Positions 12,136-22,841 are shown, counted from the stretch's first letter. The stretch is 64,000 nt of DNA from Channallabes apus (GCA_030522415.1 CM060126.1:12164852-12228851), one strand, 5' to 3'. The notes: generated from the letters alone by a model not told the origin. Numbers and translations: made by a program.

Positions 12136-12486
12136 CATCTTCTCTTCAATTTCAGTCATCTTATCTTGCATCCATTTCAAGTCCAACATTTTTTAAAGTC
12201 CAACACAATCAAATTGTGAATATGTAAGGTAACGAGAAAAACTGTTAATTTAGCAGTACCTTCAAAAAAAAGGAGTGTAATGCATGCACATAATACTGCT
12301 AATTTTTACCCTGACTTTTAATTAACCAATGACTTTATGTGGGCCGGTCAGGGAGAGCCAGATGGCCGGATGTGGCCTGCGTGTTGTACAATGCCCAACT
12401 TGGTCTTCAGTAATGCCTCAGCAGTGCTGCAGGCTGACTGCCTCCATGTCACAGGCATTGGCCTTCCTGGTGACAAGCTGCACTTT

Positions 12487-13590
12487 CAATTCAGTTTTAT
12501 TTATATAGCGCTTTTAACAATGATCAGTGTCTCAAAGCAGCTTCACAAAATTCAAAGAAAATTTAAAAAATGTGTATAAGCAAGTAAAAATGTGTATAGA
12601 TCATAGTGATCAGACTGTGCCTGATGAACAAGCCGAGGGCGACAGTGATGGTGGCAAGGAAAAACTCCCAGAGTTGGCAATTGGAAAAAACCTTGAGAGG
12701 AACCAGACTGAACAGGGAACCCATCCTCATCTGGGTGATAACGGATAGCAGGGATTGATCTGCAGTCATACTGTGTGTTAGGAGGCTGGAAGTCAGGCTG
12801 GATAACAGGAGATGTGGAGAAGTTCATATGGAGTCCAGCTCAGCACTTGTGTCACACGTTCAGGATCCTGTTCCAAGAAATTAGCCATGATCATTTTGAC
12901 CCCTCCTGAATGTGATTCCTTGAGTATGGACGGATTATGGACTCAGCAAATATATATCAGACAACTTAGTAAATCTGCCTCTGTGATCACACACTTGGTC
13001 CAGAGAACCGGTTGTGCTAATTAGGGGTTTCAGATTCTACAGGAATGTCACTGTCTATGAAAATTAATTAGCAGAGGAAAACTGAAATGAACTGTATCAG
13101 TGATCCTATTTAATGGCTAGAAAGCTCCAACTACAAGGTATACAGACGCCATTTGAAATATCTTAAAGTTGGTCACCATTTTGTCAGTATGAAACTGTGT
13201 TGACTAAGTTTGTCTGTAGATATGTTGTATGTTACAGAAGCATTGAAGCACCATATTTGATGAGGATTATATTCTGCCAATAGTTCACTTTTTATTTTTA
13301 TTTATTTTATTAAATTAAAATCTGTTACTTTCTGAATCAATCAAAATGATTTTGTTCTGCCAGCTGAGTACAATAAAAGAGTAATCTTTAATAAGCTTTA
13401 GATAAACACTTAAGGTATCTTCCTCTTTCCATGTCAGTTTTTCTTTGCCACTGTCGCCTCAGACTTGTTCATTAGGGATAAATATTCATTTAAATTGTAG
13501 ACTTTATTTTTATTCTGAATTTTCATAATTATGTAAAGCTGCTTTGAAACAATGTCCATTGTTAAAAGCACAATACAAATAAAGCGGAAT
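12487..13590. mobile_element. 1.1-kb element with inverted ends resembling a LINE tail
   Basis: The left end (TTATTTATATAGCGCTTTTAAC at 12,492) and the right end (TTGTTAAAAGCACAATACAAATAAA, around 13,559) are inverted copies of about 55 bp. Between them is a block including GAACCAGACTGAACAGGGAACC that I recall from many catfish and other fish sequences. It may be a fold-back arrangement of two LINE-type ends or a non-autonomous element. No coding potential was seen. Confidence 0.5.
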
Positions 13591-13599
13591 AAAATGTAC

Positions 13600-13829
13600 A
13601 TCAGTCTATGTGAATACACTAGATTGTAGGGATACAGCAGATTGTAAGCAGCATCAGAAATATTCATGGTGAGAGAGACGGCGAGTGTAAGGAAATTATT
13701 TTATATAAAAGAAGTTAGTTCTACTCTCCTGCTCTCTGATATTAATGTGTTAAATTTTCCCTGCTGCTATCTTCCTGTCTCCTCCTGCATCTGCTCTCAA
13801 AGGTTCATACCTCACCTTCTCATTCTCTA

Positions 13830-13869
<40 letters not shown>

Positions 13870-14860
13870 CCCCTAACTCGAGCCAACACCTCCTGGTTCG
13901 ACTCTGGACACCTACTGTATCTAACGTCCACTCTTTTGTTCTTCAGGATCTCACCAGAACATTTTACAATGGTTTATGTTCTTTGTAGTAACAGATGATG
14001 ATGACACAGGCGTCTGGTCAAACATATTACTCTGTCTTTTGCTGTTTATTAACAGAGACATTTCTGACAGTATGTTTGTGTGTGTGACCGAGTCTCTCCT
14101 GGAGACAGAAAAGCTTATTGAAGCACAACCGGGCGACTCGCTTATTCACACTACACAGTTTTAAAACTTTACAGTGAGATAGAGAACAGGGGAGAACAAT
14201 ATGGGGAGAGGAAGAACCTAAACTTATAAAGATAAACTACTCCACATTTACTCAAATTAACTTGAATATAAGTTCTGCCTTGTGGAAATGTTGTAGCAAT
14301 TAGTGAGATAAAATTTCAAACCATAGTTATTGTAATATAAGTTATATACATTTAATATTAACTGATTTGAATGCTAGTGTTCAGGTAGTATAAATGCCAC
14401 ACTGCCTGTGTGTGTGTGTGTGTTAAAGTCTCCAGGCCTTGTGCTGCTGAGGACAGAGCAACACTAAAGGTGGGGGAGGGGAAGCAGCTTAACAAGCTGT
14501 CTAGTAGAACTGCACCAAACTTTATCAGGTTTATTTCAGTATCTGCTCTTCCTGACCTGGTATCTTGTGTTAGGTCACTAAAGAGGTGATATCCAAAATA
14601 TTAAAACCATGGCATCAGAACATCTTAAATATTAACTACATTTAATTTATTACATGCTTTCTTCTTAAATGATTTTGCACAAATAATGTAATATAACAAT
14701 ATGTTTTTAATATAACAATTAAAAATATAATGCAAACCAATAATCATCATTAAAAATCAGTGAGATTAAGTGTAATGTTCTGGCTGCTTATTGAATTTGT
14801 TCTAAACTGGCTGTGTGTCTGAGAGGCCACTGAGTGGGGGAGGGGTGGGACCAATTAAGC
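13600..14860. other. Intergenic stretch, (CT)n tract, nothing else recognised
   Basis: Holds a (CT)n tract at about 13,832-13,866, a short (TG)n at about 14,406-14,423 and AT-rich sequence. It lies just upstream of the gene starting at 15,061. Confidence 0.5.
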
Positions 14861-14863
14861 ACC

Positions 14864-14875
14864 TGCGCATGCGCA
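14864..14875 (+). promoter_or_regulatory. NRF1-type promoter site
   Basis: TGCGCATGCGCA is a perfect NRF1 palindrome, 186 bp upstream of the ATG at 15,061, followed by CpG-rich sequence and a CACGTGAC E-box-like motif near 15,032. This fits a TATA-less promoter for the plus-strand gene. Confidence 0.6.
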
Positions 14876-15060
14876 CTTTTCTCCACATCTAATAATGGCT
14901 CTAAAGGTAATGGAAATTTCCACTTTACTGGTTTTAGGGGGAAATCAATAAAGAAAGAAAAAACTTCGTGACGTAGAAAACATTTCGCAACTTTTCCCGC
15001 CACCAAAAAGCTCCAGCAGGTTCTCAGTGACCACGTGACCCTCAGTGCGCGGCCCTAATC

Positions 15061-15201
15061 ATGCAGCGCGAGCGATGGTTACAGCGGCTACTGCGCCTGC
15101 GCGAACACCACGAGCGGTGCGCACGGAGACACGAGCGCGAGATGTCCGAGAGCAGAGACAGGGAGGAGGAGGAGGAGGGGCGAACTGTACAGCTGCTGCA
15201 G
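15061..15201 (+). CDS. Exon 1 of a duplicated-exon gene (unknown function)
   Basis: ATG at 15,061 opens a 47-codon exon in CpG-rich DNA, ending at a GTAAGATGAG donor in phase 0. The product is strongly charged: an Arg-rich start (MQRERWLQRLLRLREHHERC), then an acidic run (DREEEEEG). The next exon also opens in phase 0, as does exon 3, which supports the model. Arg-rich then acidic composition suggests a nuclear protein, but I recognise no domain. An alternative start is the internal ATG of EMSESRD, and 5' UTR boundaries are unknown. Confidence 0.6.
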
Positions 15202-15559
15202 GTAAGATGAGCTTCAGTGCATTAAACTGTATTTAATTAGTTACTGTAACTCTGGACCTCTAGACTTCTGACTCCAGTCTGACTCAAACTTTAACAACAG
15301 CTGGAGTTACGGGTCACATGGCCTTTACACTTACACTGTTTTATACGAGTTTGGTGGAGCAGTGTGGAATAATCTGCTTAATGAAATATTATTTTACCCA
15401 AAGTGAAATAACATTTAATATTTATCTGAATAATTAGTTCTGAAATCTCACGTTAAGCTCAGCATCTCGTTAATGAGGCCGTTTATTTAGTTAAGATTAA
15501 TGAAGTGGGTTTAAATATCTACTTTTCAGGCTGAGTTTTTCTATAGTTTCCTGTATTGT

Positions 15560-15850
15560 TTAGTCTTTGTTGAGGAGATTTATTATACTGGTGATGAGTT
15601 ATTATACTGGTGGTGTTCCAGTAAACTGTACTGGTGATGAGTTATTATACTGGTGATGAGTTACTGTACTGGTGATGTTCCTGTAAACTGTACTGGTGAT
15701 GAGTTATTATACTGGTGACGTTCCAGTAAACTGTACTGGTGATGAGTTACTGTACTGGTGATATTCCAGTAAACTGTACTGGTGATGAGTTATTATACTG
15801 GTGATGAGTTACTGTACTGGTGATATTCCAGTAAACTGTACTGGGAGATT
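15560..15850 (+). repeat. Minisatellite in intron 1
   Basis: A unit of roughly 20-45 bp built from TACTGGTGATGAGTTATTA and TGTTCCAGTAAACTG recurs about ten times with small changes. Confidence 0.9.
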
Positions 15851-15869
15851 CAATTTCTCTTGCTCACTT

Positions 15870-15975
15870 TTCATAATTATTTATTATATATTATATTATA
15901 TTATTCTCTTTTATGTAAAGCACTTTGAATTACCATTGTGTATGAAATGTGCTATACAAATAAACTTGCCTTGCT
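15870..15975 (+). mobile_element. LINE 3' tail fragment
   Basis: AAGCACTTTGAATTACCATTGTGTATGAAATGTGCTATACAAATAAACTTGCCTTGC is a fish LINE-type tail; only the 3' end is present. Confidence 0.55.
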
Positions 15976-16011
15976 CTGTAATATTGGATTTTAATCTCCT
16001 GGTTTTTACAG

Positions 16012-16047
16012 ATGATGAAGAAAAAGAGAGAAGAGAAAGAGCACGTG
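16012..16047 (+). CDS. Exon 2 (12 codons) of the duplicated-exon gene
   Basis: Acceptor TTTTTACAG, then 36 bases reading MMKKKREEKEHV, then donor GTAAGTAC. Phase 0 at both ends matches exons 1 and 3. The short basic segment could be part of a nuclear localisation signal. Too small to be sure without transcript data. Confidence 0.5.
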
Positions 16048-16229
16048 GTAAGTACAGTAGACTTGTTCATTTGATTTTTGGTTCTAGCAGTGTAGCAGTT
16101 TATTTTACTTTTATTTAGTGTGTACAGTGTACTTGAAAAAAATATAAAATATTGTGAAGTTATTTTCCTTTATTTATGTGATATTATCCTATATCACATT
16201 CTAGATTCATAACATGTAATATGAAATAC

Positions 16230-16840
16230 ATTTTTTAATTATGATGATTCCAGCTTACAGTGCATGTAAAATAGAAATCCAGTATAAAATTATTAGAATG
16301 TTGACCAACAAAAATCCTAAGGTTTGATTAAGTTATTATTCATACAGTATAAATCCTATGGATCCGTCTCAGTTCAATATGTTTATGGGGAAGACAGCTG
16401 ACTTAATTGTCCAGAAGATGGACAACAACACCGTAATTTAGTGAGTTTGCATGTTCTCCCCGTGCTTGGTGGGTTTCTTCGGGTACTCCTGTTTCCTCCC
16501 ACAGTCCAAAGACATGCAGATTAGGCTAATTGGTGTTCCCAAATTGCCCATAGTGTGTGAATGTGTGTGTGCCCTGCGTTGGATTGGCACCCTGACCAGA
16601 GTGTACCCTGACTCATGCCCTCAGTCTCCTGGGATAGGCTCCAGAACCCCCGCGACACTGAATACAGGATAAAACGGTATAGACAGTGAGTGAGTGATTT
16701 TTTTTCTTCCATTTTCATGCAGTAAGATGTAATCCTTGAAATAAAAACGAAGCCTTAAAAATTACAAAAGAAAATTTACTTTCATGAATTAAAATTTTTC
16801 GAGATGCACTGTACATCTTCTCCATGTAGATTAATTTAGT
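16230..16840. mobile_element. Tc1-type remnant split by a SINE
   Basis: Decayed Tc1-like sequence on both sides (16,230-16,440 and 16,705-16,840, ending TTTCGAGATGCACTGTA) encloses a 5'-truncated SINE. Part of intron 2. Confidence 0.4.
16441..16697 (+). mobile_element. 5'-truncated fish SINE
   Basis: From GAGTTTGCATGTTCTCCCCG through TTTCCTCCCACAGTCCAAAG to GGATAAAACGGTATAGA, the body of the SINE found complete at 29,962 and 35,013. The tRNA-like head is missing; about 15% diverged from the other copies by eye. Confidence 0.85.
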
Positions 16841-17003
16841 ATTTATTGCTAAGTTTTGAGTGAGTGTGGCCAGGGTTCAACATTAACTTTTTATGCACTG
16901 CTGTTTTAGGAGCTTTTAACTGCAGGTTAATTTGCAATTTTGAGTCATTGACTGTAAGCGTAAGGTTTGAACAGAGAGTCTAAATGTTTTGTTTTTGTTA
17001 CAG

Positions 17004-17244
17004 GATACACGCTCTTCAGATGACTTTGCTTCTGAATCCAGTCTTGATCTGGAAATTGATGTGATTGGGTCGTCAAACACCCCTTCCTCAGCAGATGAGG
17101 ACAGTTCTCCTCAAGATACTGCAAAGAAATGCCGCCGCAAAAGACACAGAGCTACTCCAAACAAAAACCTAACTGAGGTGGAAAAACATTCCCGCAACAC
17201 AGACAGCAGAGACCGGAAACCCGATGACATTACTGATGCTGTGG
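17004..17244 (+). CDS. Exon 3 of the duplicated-exon gene (acidic and Ser-rich)
   Basis: Acceptor TTTTTGTTACAG, 241 bp, donor GTAAGTC, phase 0 in and phase 1 out. Product opens DTRSSDDFASESSLDLEIDV, continues through an acidic Ser/Asp-rich part, then a basic patch (KKCRRKRHRA) that looks like a nuclear localisation signal, and ends DRKPDDITDAV. The phase-1 end fits the next exon (17,984), whose two first bases complete a Glu codon. The best-supported coding exon of this gene. No known domain. Confidence 0.7.
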
Positions 17245-17279
17245 GTAAGTCACATGTTGCAGTTAAAATCTGTTGTAAG

Positions 17280-17525
17280 GGACCAAAAAGACAGTGGGAC
17301 AAGCGACACTATTGTGTGTAAAAAAACCACAAAGAAAAATGTCACGCCATCTACACCGGAGACATGGCAACGAAAAAAAAGTGGCCCGTACAATGCGTCT
17401 TCCACCAAAATCAAAAAAGCGGTGCCAGATGTTTAAATATCATGGTGCCAAATGTTGGAGGCAATTACTATCACAACATCGAGGTGTTGCAGAAGGGGCA
17501 AGGCGAGATAGTGACGTACAGACAA
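17280..17525 (+). pseudogene. Decayed zinc-knuckle-like module
   Basis: Frames pieced by eye read KRQWDKRHYCV, then (after a small deletion) KPQRKMSRHLHRRHGNEKKV, then GNYYHNIEVLQKGQGEIVTY. I recall this order (HYCVYCxKPxxKMxRHLxRxHxNE ... RxxGNYxHNxxVLxxGxGEIV) from uncharacterised multicopy fish proteins with an acidic N-terminus like the one encoded just upstream. The second Cys of the C-x-x-C pair is lost, and at least one more frameshift occurs near 17,440, so this copy is broken. Confidence 0.45.
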
Positions 17526-17529
17526 CCCT

Positions 17530-17811
17530 GTTGAACATTGGGGCTTTTTTGCTCAAGCATATGAGAACAACTATTCTGTGGAAGAAACGCAAGAACTAGA
17601 ACCATTAGAACACATTTTTTGGTGTTCTAACAGTCCTAGGTCTGCCAGATGATTTTCTTTTCAGTGAATCCAATCTGGTACAAACGCATTTCGACCTAGT
17701 ATGAAGTGTGTGCAAAACGCTGTGATAACAACTCTGCATTGCTATCACAGAATGGTTGTTCTCATAATAAGCTTGAACAACAAAGCCCCAATGTTCAACA
17801 TTCCAACTCAA
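17530..17811 (-). mobile_element. Transposase N-terminus remnant with inverted partial copy
   Basis: On the minus strand 17,605-17,811 reads MSWNVEHWGFVVQAYYENNH ... LKRKSSGRPRTVRTPKNVF, which looks like the N-terminal helix-turn-helix part (DUF4817-like) of IS630/Tc1-related transposases, where GRPRTVRTPEN is a hallmark. On the plus strand 17,530-17,580 encodes a diverged copy of the first 20 residues. The two arms (17,530-17,580 and 17,746-17,799) are inverted and about 88% alike. A fold-back remnant lodged beside the decayed module. Confidence 0.5.
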
Positions 17812-17983
17812 GATGAGTACTGAAAACGGTAAAGTCTAAACTACTGAATGCAACCTACCCCATCTCTATACCACCACAGTGCTCCTTCAAAATGTGGGAG
17901 ATTTGCCCCACCCTGTTTTAAATATTATGGTATTTGTATGTTTAAATTGTTGTTGACACTCAGGCGATATTTTTTTGTTACAG

Positions 17984-18058
17984 AGGAACCAGATATCTTA
18001 ACTCAAAGACCATCAGCTCTACAACCACCACAAAAGCTCAAAAAGACAGAGAAAACCG
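17984..18058 (+). CDS. Exon A1 (first of three tandem A exons)
   Basis: Acceptor TTGTTACAG and donor GGTAAACACC. Joined to exon 3 it reads EEPDILTQRPSALQPPQKLK, then KTEKTG: 25 codons, phase 1 at both ends. A symmetrical exon, so duplication keeps the frame. Copies at 19,116-19,190 and 22,471-22,517. The upstream intron is also duplicated (AAATATTATGGTAT at 17,925, 19,052 and 22,404). Pro/Lys-rich; no domain known. Confidence 0.6.
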
Positions 18059-18232
18059 GTAAACACCTTTTCTCCCAGGTTTTTTACATTTTTTTTATTT
18101 CCTTCTGATACTGTGTGGTGGACAGTCCTGTAGTGTTCAGTCCTGCTTCTTAATTCCTGTATTATTTAGTAACTTCAGACTATGTAATGTCTTGCATTAA
18201 CAATGTTCTCTGTTGTTGTTTTTCTCTTGAAG

Positions 18233-18289
18233 GATCTTCCAAAAGAAAGAGGTCTAAGGGGATGTTGGAGTCGGCTCAAGATTCAGAAG
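18233..18289 (+). CDS. Exon B1 with basic patch
   Basis: 57 bp, phase 1 at both ends, reading SSKRKRSKGMLESAQDSE after the shared Gly codon. KRKRSK is a likely nuclear localisation signal. The intron before it (18,132-18,232) is copied at 22,197-22,303. Tandem partner B2 at 22,304-22,360 is broken. Confidence 0.55.
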
Positions 18290-18306
18290 GTATGAATATG
18301 TAACTT

Positions 18307-19019
18307 TGTAACATTTGGATTTGTTTTTATCCCTAGTTACAATGCTACGGGGTCGAGAATCAAAATACGGGTTTTACATGACACTTCCGGTATTGCGCAA
18401 TCAAGGCGGGACAAATAAAGACACGACACAAAAACTAGTATTAAATAAAACCAAAGTGAATTATACAAAATAAACCAACGAACAAGGTGCACCAAAACCA
18501 ATATATACAAAATATATACAAATATAAACAAAGAATGTAGTGTGTGTGGGTGTAAGTATGATAGTCCAGAGTCAGTGTTATTGCAGTGTGTGAAATGGTA
18601 TACGGGAGAGATGGCTCGGCCTCACCGGTAAAGATGTTGAATCCGGGAGCTCGAGAAACGGAACGAGAGATGAATTGTAGTTGTCCTGAAAGATTAATCG
18701 AGCCGGGGAAAAGTAATCCTTCAGATATTGCCAACAATCGCTCTCTCAAACAAACAACAGCGCTGCGTATCTTCATCTCTCCGTCCCGACTTGCTTGCCG
18801 GTTCCGTTTTTAAGCCGGATCACGTGACCCGACTCCGCTTCCGGGTTCTCTCGCGCTGCGATTGCGCATGATTGCGAGAGCTTAACCCCTATAAACTCAA
18901 ACACTTGTCATGGGACATCTAAAACCATATCAGGCGCATGTCTTTGTGCAGGTGAGCAGCATTTGCTCCTTAATTAGTAGCTCGCTATTTGAAATGCCCT
19001 TTTATGTGGCCGCGCTACA
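18307..19019 (-). mobile_element. Solo LTR with 4-bp target duplication
   Basis: The 713-bp block starts TGTAACATTTGG and ends CCGCGCTACA, flanked by ACTT at 18,303-18,306 and 19,020-19,023. Its removal restores the intron as seen in the sister unit at 22,361-22,380. The CpG-rich right part (GGATCACGTGACCCGACTCC) may be a promoter read leftward. The strand is a guess. No internal retroviral sequence remains. Confidence 0.6.
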
Positions 19020-19115
19020 ACTTTAGATTAATTGTAGCAGCACTATTATATTAAATATTATGGTATCTGTCTGTATGAATTGTTGATACTGACATGACTT
19101 GTTCTTTTGTTACAG

Positions 19116-19190
19116 AAGAACCACAAATCTTGACTCAAAGACCATCAGTTCTACAACCATCACAAAAGCTACTAAAGATGGAGAAAACTG
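19116..19190 (+). CDS. Exon A2 (second A exon)
   Basis: 75 bp, phase 1 at both ends, intact: EEPQILTQRPSVLQPSQKLL, then KMEKTG. Differs from A1 at about five residues, with good acceptor (TTTTGTTACAG) and donor (GGTAAACTCC). Followed by an RTE LINE that now fills the A2-B2 intron. Confidence 0.6.
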
Positions 19191-19209
19191 GTAAACTCCT
19201 TTTTTAAAT

Positions 19210-22194
19210 ATTATGGTATCTTCTTTGTTTTTTGGCTGTTCACTTTCAGGAAAGTATCCTCTGCATCCTCTTCTCTCACACCAACTAACTTCATGTCCTC
19301 TCTCACTGCATCCACAAATCTCCTCTTTGGTCTTCCTCTAGACCTCCTGCCTGGCAGTTCCAACCTCAGCATCCTTCTACCGATATATTCACCATCTATC
19401 CTCTGAACATGTCCAAACCACCTCAATCTGGCCTCTCTGACTTTATCTCCGAAACATCTAACATGGGTTGTCCCTCTGATGAACTCATTCTTGATCCTAT
19501 CCATCCTTGTCACTCCCAAAGAGAACCTCAACATCTTCAGCTCTGCTACCTCTAGCTCTGCCTCCTGTCTTTTCTTCAGTGCCATTGCTGGTCTCACCAC
19601 TGTCCTGTACACCTTTCCTTTCATTCTCGCTGATATTTTTTTATCACATAACACACCTGACACTTTTCTCCACCCATTCCAACCTACTTGTACCCGCCTC
19701 TTCACACTCTTTGAACACTCTCCGTTGCTCTCGACAGTTGACCCTAAGTACTTAAAATCCTGCACCTTCTTTACCTCTGCTCCCTGTAGCCTCACTGTTC
19801 CTCTTGGGTTCCTCTCATTCACACACATGTATTCCGTCTTGCTGAGGCTAACCTTCATTCCTCTGCTTTCCAGAGTGTACCGCTACCTTTCTAGATTTTC
19901 CTCCACCTGTTCCCTGCTCTCGCTACAAAGCACAATGTCATCTGCAAACATCATAGTCCATGGAGGTCCTGTCTAACTTCATCTGTCATCCTGTCCATCA
20001 CCAGAGCAAACAAGAAGGGGCTTAGAGCCGATCCTTGATGCAGACCCACCTCCACCTTGAACTCTTCTGTCACACCTACAGCACATCTCACCACTGTCTT
20101 ACAGCTCTCATACATGTCCTGCACCACTCTAACATACTTCTCTGACACTCCAGACTTCCTCATACAACACCACAGCTCCTCTCTCGGCACCCTGTCGTAC
20201 GCTTTCTCTAAATCTACAAAGACACAATGCAACTCTTTATTACCTTCTCTGTACTTCTCCACCAGCATCCTCAAACCAAATACTGCATCTGATGTACTCT
20301 TTCTAGGCATAAAACCATATTGCTGCTCACAAATTCTCACCTCTGCCCTTAACCTAGCTTCCACTACTTTTTCCCACAGCTTCATTGTATGGCTCATTAG
20401 CTTTATACCTCTGTAATTGCCACAGCTCTGCACATCTCCTTTGTTCTTAAAAAATCGGCACCAATACACTTCTCCTCCATTCCTCTGGAATCCTCTCACT
20501 CTCCAAGATCCCGTTAAACAAACTAGTCAGAAACTCTACTGCCACCTCTCCAAAGCACTTCCACACCTCCACAGGTATGTCATCAGGTCCAACAGCCTTT
20601 CCACTCTTCATCTTCTTTAACGTCCTCTTCACCTCACGCTTATTGATTTTTTTGCTACTTCCTGCTCCACAACAGTTACGTCTTCTACTCTTCGTTCTCT
20701 TTAATTTTCCTCATTCACCAACTTTTATTCATCTTCCCATTACCCTCATGGCACCTATCAGTACATTTCCAACTCTACCTATAATCACTCTAACCTGCTG
20801 CACGTCCTTCCCATCTCTATCTCTCTCCGTCCTTACTGCCTAGCCCAGCATACAAGTACTCATATGGTCTTTTCTTGGCCTGTGCCACCTCTACCTTCAC
20901 CTTATGCTGCATCTCCCTGTACTCCTGTCTACTCTCTTCAGTCCTCTCAGAGTCCCACTTCTTCCTAGCTAGCCTCTTTCCCTGTATACACTCCTGGACT
21001 TCCTCATTCCACCACCAAGTCTCCTTATCCACTTTTCCTTACCTGATGATACACCAAGTACCCTCCTACCTGTCTCCCTGATCACATTGGCTGTAGTTGT
21101 CCAGTCAACTGGCAGCACCTCCTAGATTACTTACTTACTTATTATTTTATTTAATAAAAAAAAAATTTATGGACATGTGATTGTTATGGCATCCTTGTGT
21201 TTGTCTGGTGTTGGGGGGGATGGGGGGGTTGGTTTTTGTGTTCTCTTTTGTTGTGTTTTCTTGTGTTTTTTTTTCTGTATAGTTTGAAAATAAATAAAAA
21301 AACTTTGATCAAAAAAAAAACTGGCAGCACCTCCTGAACTCCTCCCTGAAGACTACACAACATTCTTCCTTTCTCAGCTTCCACCACTTTGTCCTCTGCT
21401 CTGCCTTTGTCCTCTTCACCTTCCTCACCACCAGGGTTGTGTTGTCTGGCTACACTCTCCCCTACCAACACTTTGCAGTCACTGATCTCTTTCAGTTTAC
21501 AACGTCGACACAAGATGTAGTCCACCTGAGTGCTTCTGCCTCCACTCTTATATGTCACCCTATGTTCCTGTCTCTTCTGGAAGAAAGTATTTACTACTGC
21601 CATTTCCATCCTCTTTGCAAAGTCCATCACCATTTGTCCTTCTACATTCCTGTCCTGAAGACCAAACCTGCCCATCACATTTTCATCACCTCTGTTCCCT
21701 TCCCCAACATGTCCATTGAAGTCTGCACCAATCACAACTCTCTCACCTCTGGGGATGCTCTGCATCACTTCATCTAACTCACTCCAGAATTTCTCATTCT
21801 CTTCTAACTCACATCCTGTGGGGCATAGCCATTGAACATCACCCCTTCAATATACAGCTTTTGACTCATCACCCTATCTGATACTCTCTTCACCACTAGA
21901 ACATTCCCTACAAACTCCTCTTTCAGAATAACTCCTACTACATTTCTTTTCCTATCTACACTATGGTAAAACAACTTGAACGAACAATGCTCCTAAGGTT
22001 CTGGCCATTCTACCTTTCCACCTGGTCTCCTGGACACGCAGTATATCCACCTTCCTTGTCTGCATCATATCAACCAACTCTTGTTTTCCCTGTCATATTT
22101 CCAACATTCAAAGTCCCTACTATCCTACTAACTCTTGCCTTTCCTTTTCTCTTTCTACCTATGAACACACCTTCCTCCTCTCTTTTTTCGACCT
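19210..22194 (-). mobile_element. RTE-type LINE, nearly full ORF, broken
   Basis: Minus-strand order: endonuclease (GERVVIGADFNGHVGEGNRG around 21,720), linker, RT (NYRGIKLMSHTMKLWEKVVE around 20,390; FVDLEKAYDRVPREELW around 20,190; GLHQGSALSPFLFALVMDRM around 20,010; MMFADDIVL around 19,940) and the C-terminal block (WFGHVQRIDGEYIGRRML, GRRSRGRPKRRFVDAVREDM). Frameshifts separate these pieces. The RT motifs and C-terminal GRRSRGRPKRR tail fit the RTE clade. It sits between A2 and B2 of the duplicated-exon gene, antisense to it. Confidence 0.9.
21124..21320 (+). mobile_element. Short retro-insertion inside the RTE LINE
   Basis: A 197-bp insert ending AATAAAAAAACTTTGATCAAAAAAAAAA is flanked by a 15-bp direct repeat CTGGCAGCACCTCCT (21,109-21,123 and 21,321-21,335). 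Long target duplication and A-tail indicate LINE-driven retroposition; the body resembles a fish L1-type 3' end. Confidence 0.85.
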
Positions 22195-22303
22195 GTAGTA
22201 TTCAGTCCTGCTTCTTAATTTCTGTATTATTTAGTAACTTCAGACTATGTAATATCTCATATTAACAATATTGTTACTCATATTGTTTTTCTTCTCTTGA
22301 CAG

Positions 22304-22517
22304 ATCTTCCAATAGAATGAGGTCTGAAGGGGGTGTTCCAGTCAGCTCAAGATTCAGATGGTATGAATATGACTTTAGATTAATTGTAGAAGCACCACTA
22401 TATTAAATATTATGGTATCTGTCGGTATGAATTGTTGTTCATACTAATGTGATATGTTCTTTAATTACAGAAGAACCAGATATCTTTACTCAAAGACCAA
22501 AAAGCCGGCGATAACGG
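22304..22517 (+). pseudogene. Broken exons B2 and A3 of the tandem array
   Basis: B2 (22,304-22,360) keeps splice sites but lost a base at its start, so in the expected phase it reads DLPIE and stops. A3 (22,471-22,517) keeps the acceptor, is shortened to 47 bp and contains TAA in the expected frame (SRR-stop). The intervening intron matches that upstream of A2. If the gene is transcribed, splicing must skip these or the protein ends here. Confidence 0.6.
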
Positions 22518-22602
22518 GTAAGGCCAATCTTCCAATCTTTCATTAACAATTTAAAGCATAACTTCAGTTATTATCTAAACTAATTTGTGATTTCACCTAT
22601 AG

Positions 22603-22778
22603 ATCTACAACTTCCTGAACCAAATACCAACGAAGAGTTTGAAGTTCGGCAGAAAAAGCAGCAGTGTGGCGACAGCTGGGCCAGTACAATACTTTGCGAC
22701 GAGTTCCTGGTAAAGAGTTGCGTCTCAAATCACTTGAAGCGGAACCTGTACTTGGTAGTCACACATGGAAGGATGTGA
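22603..22778 (+). CDS. Terminal exon of the duplicated-exon gene
   Basis: After acceptor TTTCACCTATAG the phase-1 frame reads DLQLPEPNTNEEFEVRQKKQ, QCGDSWASTILCDEFLVKSC and so on to a stop at 22,776-22,778. A GTAAAG after DEFL could be a donor. AATAAA follows at 23,021-23,026. No domain recognised. Confidence 0.45.
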
Positions 22779-22841
22779 AGAATCAAGTATATGGTATCTT
22801 ATCTCAGAAAAAGAAATGGGCGTAACTTACAGTAAAATGTT

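Larger units (their letters stand above)
9965..12404 (-). mobile_element. hAT (Charlie-type) element with nested SINE and LINE
   Basis: The left end CAGGGGTGGGCAATTAATTTT at 9,965 and the right end near 12,404 (GGCCGGATGTGGCC...TGCCCAACTTG) are the decayed ends of a Charlie-like hAT. Flanking octamers GTCTAGTT and GTCTTCAG agree only partly as a target duplication. The transposase lies on the minus strand and is split by a LINE (11,237-12,135); a SINE (10,127-10,329) sits in the 3' part. The transposase resembles the GTF2IRD2-like hAT proteins annotated in fish. Confidence 0.75.
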
